From Rhodocyclales bacterium (GTDB taxonomy: Bacteria; Pseudomonadota; Gammaproteobacteria; Burkholderiales; Rhodocyclaceae), in assembly GCA_021286885.1 (NCBI GenBank), contig JAJTBM010000114.1, positions 1 to 8,353 of the forward strand: a stretch of 8,353 nucleotides of DNA, read 5' to 3'. The notes under the pieces are model-generated. The model had not been told where the DNA came from and made no database searches. It worked only from the letters and a program-made list of their open reading frames with translations. The position numbers were made by a program, and so were the translations under genes. Of this stretch, positions 6,401 to 8,353 are shown piece by piece. The stretch's first letter is position 1, and each line of letters starts with the position of its first letter.

Positions 6401-6446
6401 AAAACGGCTTTTCTGCAGTCTGATCAGACCGCAGAAAAGCCGTTTT
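6401..6446. terminator. Near-perfect 46-nt palindrome, bidirectional terminator between folB and the H-NS-family gene
   Basis: Arms AAAACGGCTTTTCTGC (6401-6416) and GCAGAAAAGCCGTTTT (6431-6446) pair perfectly over 16 bp. One A-C mismatch follows, then the inner palindrome GTCTGATCAGAC continues the stem to a four-base loop (GATC). On the plus strand the stem runs into TTTTACTTTTTT, a very good U-tract for ending folB transcription. On the minus strand it ends in GTTTTCTTTGG, so it can also stop the gene coming from the other side. The two genes converge on it. Confidence 0.85.
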
Positions 6447-6491
6447 ACTTTTTTGCCAACAGCCTGCAACACTGAACGGCGTTTGGCGTAA

Positions 6492-6514
6492 GCCTCACGC
6501 GTACAGCGTGTGGC
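6492..6514 (-). terminator. Small hairpin just after the H-NS-family gene
   Basis: GCC/GGC, a T-T mismatch, then CACGC/GCGTG around a five-base loop lies directly downstream of the stop at 6517. There is no T-run, so it is more likely a 3'-end stabilising hairpin upstream of the main palindrome than a terminator on its own. Confidence 0.3.
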
Positions 6515-6516
6515 AA

Positions 6517-6912
6517 TTAGGCAGCAGCAGCAGCAGCGGGGGCGCGCAGATCGTCGATGTTCTTGCCAGCGGCGAGCCAGTCGATCACCCACTGGGGCTT
6601 GCGGCCGTGGCCAGTCCAGCCAATGGCGGGGTTTTCCGGGTGGCGGAACTTGATCACGGATGCGGGCTTGGCAGTGGCAGCCTTCTTGGCCTTGGGGGCC
6701 TTCTTGGGGGCTGCAGCAGCGGCGGCCGGTGCGGGCTTTTCGCCAGCGTCGGGGCCGAGCACGTCATCGAGGCTCAGGCCGTGTTCGGCGGCCATCTTCT
6801 GCATCCGCTTGAGCAGGTCCTTGCGGGCGGAGTCGGAGCGACGGCGGATTTCGGCTTCCACCTTGTTCTGGAGGCGACGCAATTCGGTCAGGGAGAGGGT
6901 GGAGATGTCCAT
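6517..6912 (-). CDS. H-NS histone-like nucleoid protein
   Basis: DNA-binding nucleoid protein of the H-NS family, which binds curved AT-rich DNA, oligomerises along it and silences genes. The 131 residues show three parts. The N-terminal helical oligomerisation region (about 1-52, MDISTLSLTELRRLQNKVEAE) is a probable coiled coil. Next is a linker (about 54-86) very rich in Ala, Lys and Pro (PKKAPKAKKAATAKPAS), like the tails of linker histones. The C-terminal DNA-binding domain holds the family signature FRHPENPAIGWTGHGRKPQWV (89-109), with WTGHGRKP as the minor-groove hook. The last residues are RAPAAAAAA. An AAGGA site lies 11 bases before the ATG. The signature matches the short proteobacterial H-NS type; the particular paralogue and its targets cannot be told from here. 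It appears to be a single-gene unit, with an AT-rich leader upstream and a terminator downstream. Confidence 0.93.
   Translation of the reverse strand: MDISTLSLTELRRLQNKVEAEIRRRSDSARKDLLKRMQKMAAEHGLSLDDVLGPDAGEKPAPAAAAAAPKKAPKAKKAATAKPASVIKFRHPENPAIGWTGHGRKPQWVIDWLAAGKNIDDLRAPAAAAAA
6520..6537. repeat. Triplet repeat (AGC)n encoding the Ala tail of the H-NS-family protein
   Basis: Six alanine codons in a row end the gene, five of them the same codon (GCT on the coding strand). Identical triplets in tandem may gain or lose units by slippage without breaking the frame. Confidence 0.7.
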
Positions 6913-7024
6913 GAGTCTGTTTTCCTTTGAACTGGAATGGGTTGAACAATCCGGGTGAAGCGCAGTGGATTGCCTTGCTGTAGTCTGTTTGTTGATTGCT
7001 TATTGAAGCGAATCTTTATTACGG

Positions 7025-7053
7025 ACTCTATTTTGCCACTATAGTTCAGTGAA
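7025..7053 (-). promoter_or_regulatory. AT-rich upstream region with a candidate promoter for the H-NS-family gene
   Basis: The 164-bp gap 6913-7076 is clearly more AT-rich than its surroundings. On the minus strand TTCACT (7048-7053) and TAGAGT (7025-7030) are spaced 17 bases apart, each with four of six matches. A better -10 alone, TATAGT (7038-7043), lacks a -35. Either would leave a leader of about 100 nt or more. H-NS genes are commonly self-regulated through AT-rich upstream DNA, so this gap is a likely target of the protein itself. No gene was found in it. Confidence 0.3.
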
Positions 7054-7076
7054 AGGGCAAGTGCTTTTAAACTCTC

Positions 7077-7568
7077 TTACGGGATTCCTGCGCGAACCAG
7101 GGTTGGTTGAAGGGTTTTGACGATGTCGTGGGGGTGAACCCCTACGAGAAAACCACGCTTTCCGCCGTTAATGTAAATCAAGGATTCGTCCAGGATGGTT
7201 TGCTCCATGTAAATGGGCATGGCCTTCCGGGTGCCAAAGGGGGAGGTTCCGCCCACCAGATAGCCGCTATGGCGCTGGGCTACTGCAGGATCGCAGGGGC
7301 TGATTTGTTTGCGTCCTGCCTGGCGGGCCAGTTCCTTGGTGGAAACCTTCAGATCGCCGTGCATCAATACGATCAGGGGCTGCTTCTTTTCATCTTCCAT
7401 GATCAGGGTCTTGACGACTGCATGCTCGTGGACGTTCAGCTCGCGGGCCGAAACCTTGGTGCCGCCGTGATCCTCATAGGCGTACAGATGGGCCGAATAG
7501 GGGATCTGATGTTGTCGCAAAAAGCGGGTGGCGGGGGTTTCGGGGATATTGGTATCTGCCTTGCTCAT
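7077..7568 (-). CDS. ybaK: YbaK/EbsC-family aminoacyl-tRNA deacylase
   Basis: Member of the YbaK/ProX tRNA-editing family. Its best-known member in E. coli hydrolyses Cys-tRNA(Pro), clearing a mischarging product of prolyl-tRNA synthetase. The 163-residue length matches. Seen: the N-terminal TPATRFLRQHQIPYSAHLYAY; the catalytic-type Lys in HAVVKTLIM (K53); the GDLKVSTKELARQAGRKQISP segment (71-91); the GYLVGGTSPFGTRKAMPIYME loop (102-122) that shapes the substrate pocket; and IYINGGKRGFLVGVHPHDIV (131-150). Substrate specificity within the family (Cys, Ala or other) cannot be decided from sequence alone, though the GGTSPFG loop is typical of the YbaK branch. It lies 40 nt downstream of ogt on the same strand and is probably co-transcribed with it; the ribosome binding site is weak. 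Confidence 0.93.
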   Translation of the reverse strand: MSKADTNIPETPATRFLRQHQIPYSAHLYAYEDHGGTKVSARELNVHEHAVVKTLIMEDEKKQPLIVLMHGDLKVSTKELARQAGRKQISPCDPAVAQRHSGYLVGGTSPFGTRKAMPIYMEQTILDESLIYINGGKRGFLVGVHPHDIVKTLQPTLVRAGIP

Positions 7569-7608
7569 GATGTTCCGCGCTCAAGTGCTTGATTCTGGTT
7601 TGAAAATT

Positions 7609-8100
7609 TCAGAGGAGGCGGGCGCCTTCGTGCCTGAGCAGCCACTCTTTGGCCTCTAACAGATAATCTGCGGCACCGTGGGCAAAGCCGCCCAGCCCGC
7701 GCTGAGCTGTCACCCGATGGCAAGGGACGATAATCGGAAATGGATTGTCCCCACAGGCTTGCCCAATTGCGCGTGGTGCACTGCACAGTTTCTGGGCCAG
7801 CTGGCCGTAAGTCCGGGTTTCTCCGCAGGGGATTGCGGCTATTGCATCCCAGACGCGTCGTCGGAATGGGCTGGCCTGGGTTTGTTGACAGGTGAGGGTA
7901 AAGGAATGTTCCGGGTTTTCTAAATATGCGTTTATTTGCAAAATCGCATCTTGGGAGATGGTGTCGCAGGGGGGTATGAGTGCGGCATCATGGGGAAGAA
8001 AGACGATTTCATCCAGTTGCCCCGCACTGCTGCACAGGCCCAGGCGCCCGAAAGGCACTGAGATAACCGCCGAATAGCTGCGGGAAACATCCTTTTTCAT
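7609..8100 (-). CDS. ogt: Methylated-DNA--protein-cysteine methyltransferase (Ogt type)
   Basis: Suicide DNA repair protein that moves the methyl group from O6-methylguanine (and O4-methylthymine) to its own cysteine. At 163 residues it is a single-domain Ogt-like protein with no Ada N-terminal regulatory domain. The acceptor motif is PCHRV with C127. It is preceded by SPFRRRVWDAIAAIPCGETRTYGQLA (77-102), holding the conserved Tyr (Y98), and by RAIGQACGDNP with the Arg finger (R110) that flips the base. The following GLGGF stands where most relatives have GGYxGG. The only in-frame start is the ATG at 8100; a stop lies 20 codons upstream. No good ribosome binding site precedes it. It is followed closely by ybaK. 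Its third positions look less GC-rich than in tsaD, which may hint at a different history, but this was only judged by eye. Confidence 0.95.
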   Translation of the reverse strand: MKKDVSRSYSAVISVPFGRLGLCSSAGQLDEIVFLPHDAALIPPCDTISQDAILQINAYLENPEHSFTLTCQQTQASPFRRRVWDAIAAIPCGETRTYGQLAQKLCSAPRAIGQACGDNPFPIIVPCHRVTAQRGLGGFAHGAADYLLEAKEWLLRHEGARLL

Positions 8101-8154
8101 GCCCGGATTCTGCGCCTTGGTGATCCGTGGAGCAAGTGCGGATTTCCACCAGCC

Positions 8155-8176
8155 CGTTTATCCTGACGCATAAACG
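8155..8176 (-). repeat. Inverted repeat CGTTTAT/ATAAACG upstream of ogt
   Basis: Seven-base arms (8155-8161 and 8170-8176) flank an eight-base centre. They directly abut the GC-rich hairpin that follows proA. It could be a second terminator arm, an operator for the ogt-ybaK unit, or part of its promoter (GATAAA lies in it on the minus strand, without a -35). Confidence 0.35.
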
Positions 8177-8202
8177 CCAACCCCCGCCGGGGCGGGGGTT
8201 GG
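8177..8202 (-). terminator. GC-rich hairpin after proA
   Basis: CCAACCCCCGC (8177-8187) pairs with GCGGGGGTTGG (8192-8202) around a four-base loop, giving 11 perfect pairs. It lies 25 bases after the proA stop. On the minus strand it is followed by CGTTTATGCG, so the U-tract is short. It most likely ends or attenuates transcription from proA before ogt. Confidence 0.65.
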
Positions 8203-8227
8203 TATGCTGAGTGGCGGGTGGCCGGGT

Positions 8228-8353
8228 TTAGCGCCGGATATGGCCTTCGCCAAACACGATCCACTTCTGGCTGGTGAGGCCTTCCAGGCCCACCGGGCCC
8301 CGGGCGTGGATCTTGTCGGTGGAAATGCCGATTTCGGCCCCCAGACCGTACTC
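8228..8353 (-). CDS. proA: Gamma-glutamyl phosphate reductase ProA, C-terminal 41 residues
   Basis: Only the last 41 codons and the stop are in the window. They read [20 protein letters not shown] then [21 protein letters not shown], which is the highly conserved C-terminus of ProA. The enzyme reduces gamma-glutamyl phosphate to glutamate semialdehyde with NADPH, the second step of proline synthesis. The catalytic cysteine and cofactor-binding regions lie beyond the window edge. It is on the same strand as ogt but separated by 127 bp with a hairpin, so it is probably a separate transcript. Truncation is due to the window edge. Confidence 0.95.
   Translation of the reverse strand, partial: EYGLGAEIGISTDKIHARGPVGLEGLTSQKWIVFGEGHIRR

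Noticed and set aside
6508..6930. Open frames on the plus strand opposite the H-NS-family gene
   Set aside because: These are antisense shadows; the minus-strand frame carries the clear H-NS signature.
7107..7592. A 161-codon plus-strand frame opposite ybaK
   Set aside because: It mirrors ybaK nearly end to end and has no family motifs.
1..8353. Mobile element, CRISPR array, tRNA/rRNA gene or defence cluster
   Set aside because: No transposase-like frame, regularly spaced repeats, cloverleaf or known defence domain was seen on either strand. Every long non-shadow frame is a core gene.

Overview
This is a GC-rich stretch of bacterial chromosome made almost entirely of conserved housekeeping genes. 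The block rpsU - yqeY - dnaG - rpoD, with tsaD diverging from rpsU and plsY/folB close by, points to a betaproteobacterium. The short H-NS-family protein with the RHPENP...WTGxGRKPxWV signature supports this. The overall gene flavour suggests Rhodocyclales or a relative, but that placement is inference from gene content only.

Layout. Positions 1-4064 (minus strand) hold the macromolecular synthesis operon. It is read rpsU (ribosomal protein S21), yqeY (GatB/YqeY domain), dnaG (primase) and rpoD (primary sigma factor, cut by the window edge inside region 2.1). A promoter-like pair lies upstream of rpsU, and tsaD (4199-5233, plus) starts on the other side of the same 134-bp gap. A 39-nt hairpin sits between rpsU and yqeY. 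A perfect TATAAT box and a TTTCGCGAAA palindrome lie between dnaG and rpoD. Both are at places where the E. coli operon is known to be tuned, by a terminator after rpsU and by RNA processing and internal promoters before rpoD. tsaD converges on plsY (5251-5859, minus), and plsY diverges from folB (5913-6308, plus).

After folB come a possible 25-codon ORF whose ribosome binding site overlaps the folB stop, and an almost perfect 46-nt palindrome that looks like a bidirectional terminator. The H-NS-family gene (6517-6912, minus) ends on the other side of it. An AT-rich upstream region (6913-7076) separates it from ybaK (7077-7568, minus) and ogt (7609-8100, minus), which probably form a two-gene unit. 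A GC-rich hairpin then separates ogt from the end of proA (8228-8353, minus, partial).

Functionally the operon joins initiation of translation (S21), replication priming (DnaG) and transcription initiation (sigma-70). TsaD makes the t6A tRNA modification, PlsY starts phospholipid synthesis, FolB acts in folate synthesis, YbaK is a tRNA proofreading-type deacylase, Ogt repairs alkylated DNA and ProA makes proline. I found no mobile element, CRISPR array, tRNA or rRNA gene, or defence system. No new multi-gene system is visible. The points worth a second look are small: RNA structures between genes, one possible micro-ORF, and unusual low-complexity linkers in DnaG and the H-NS-like protein.
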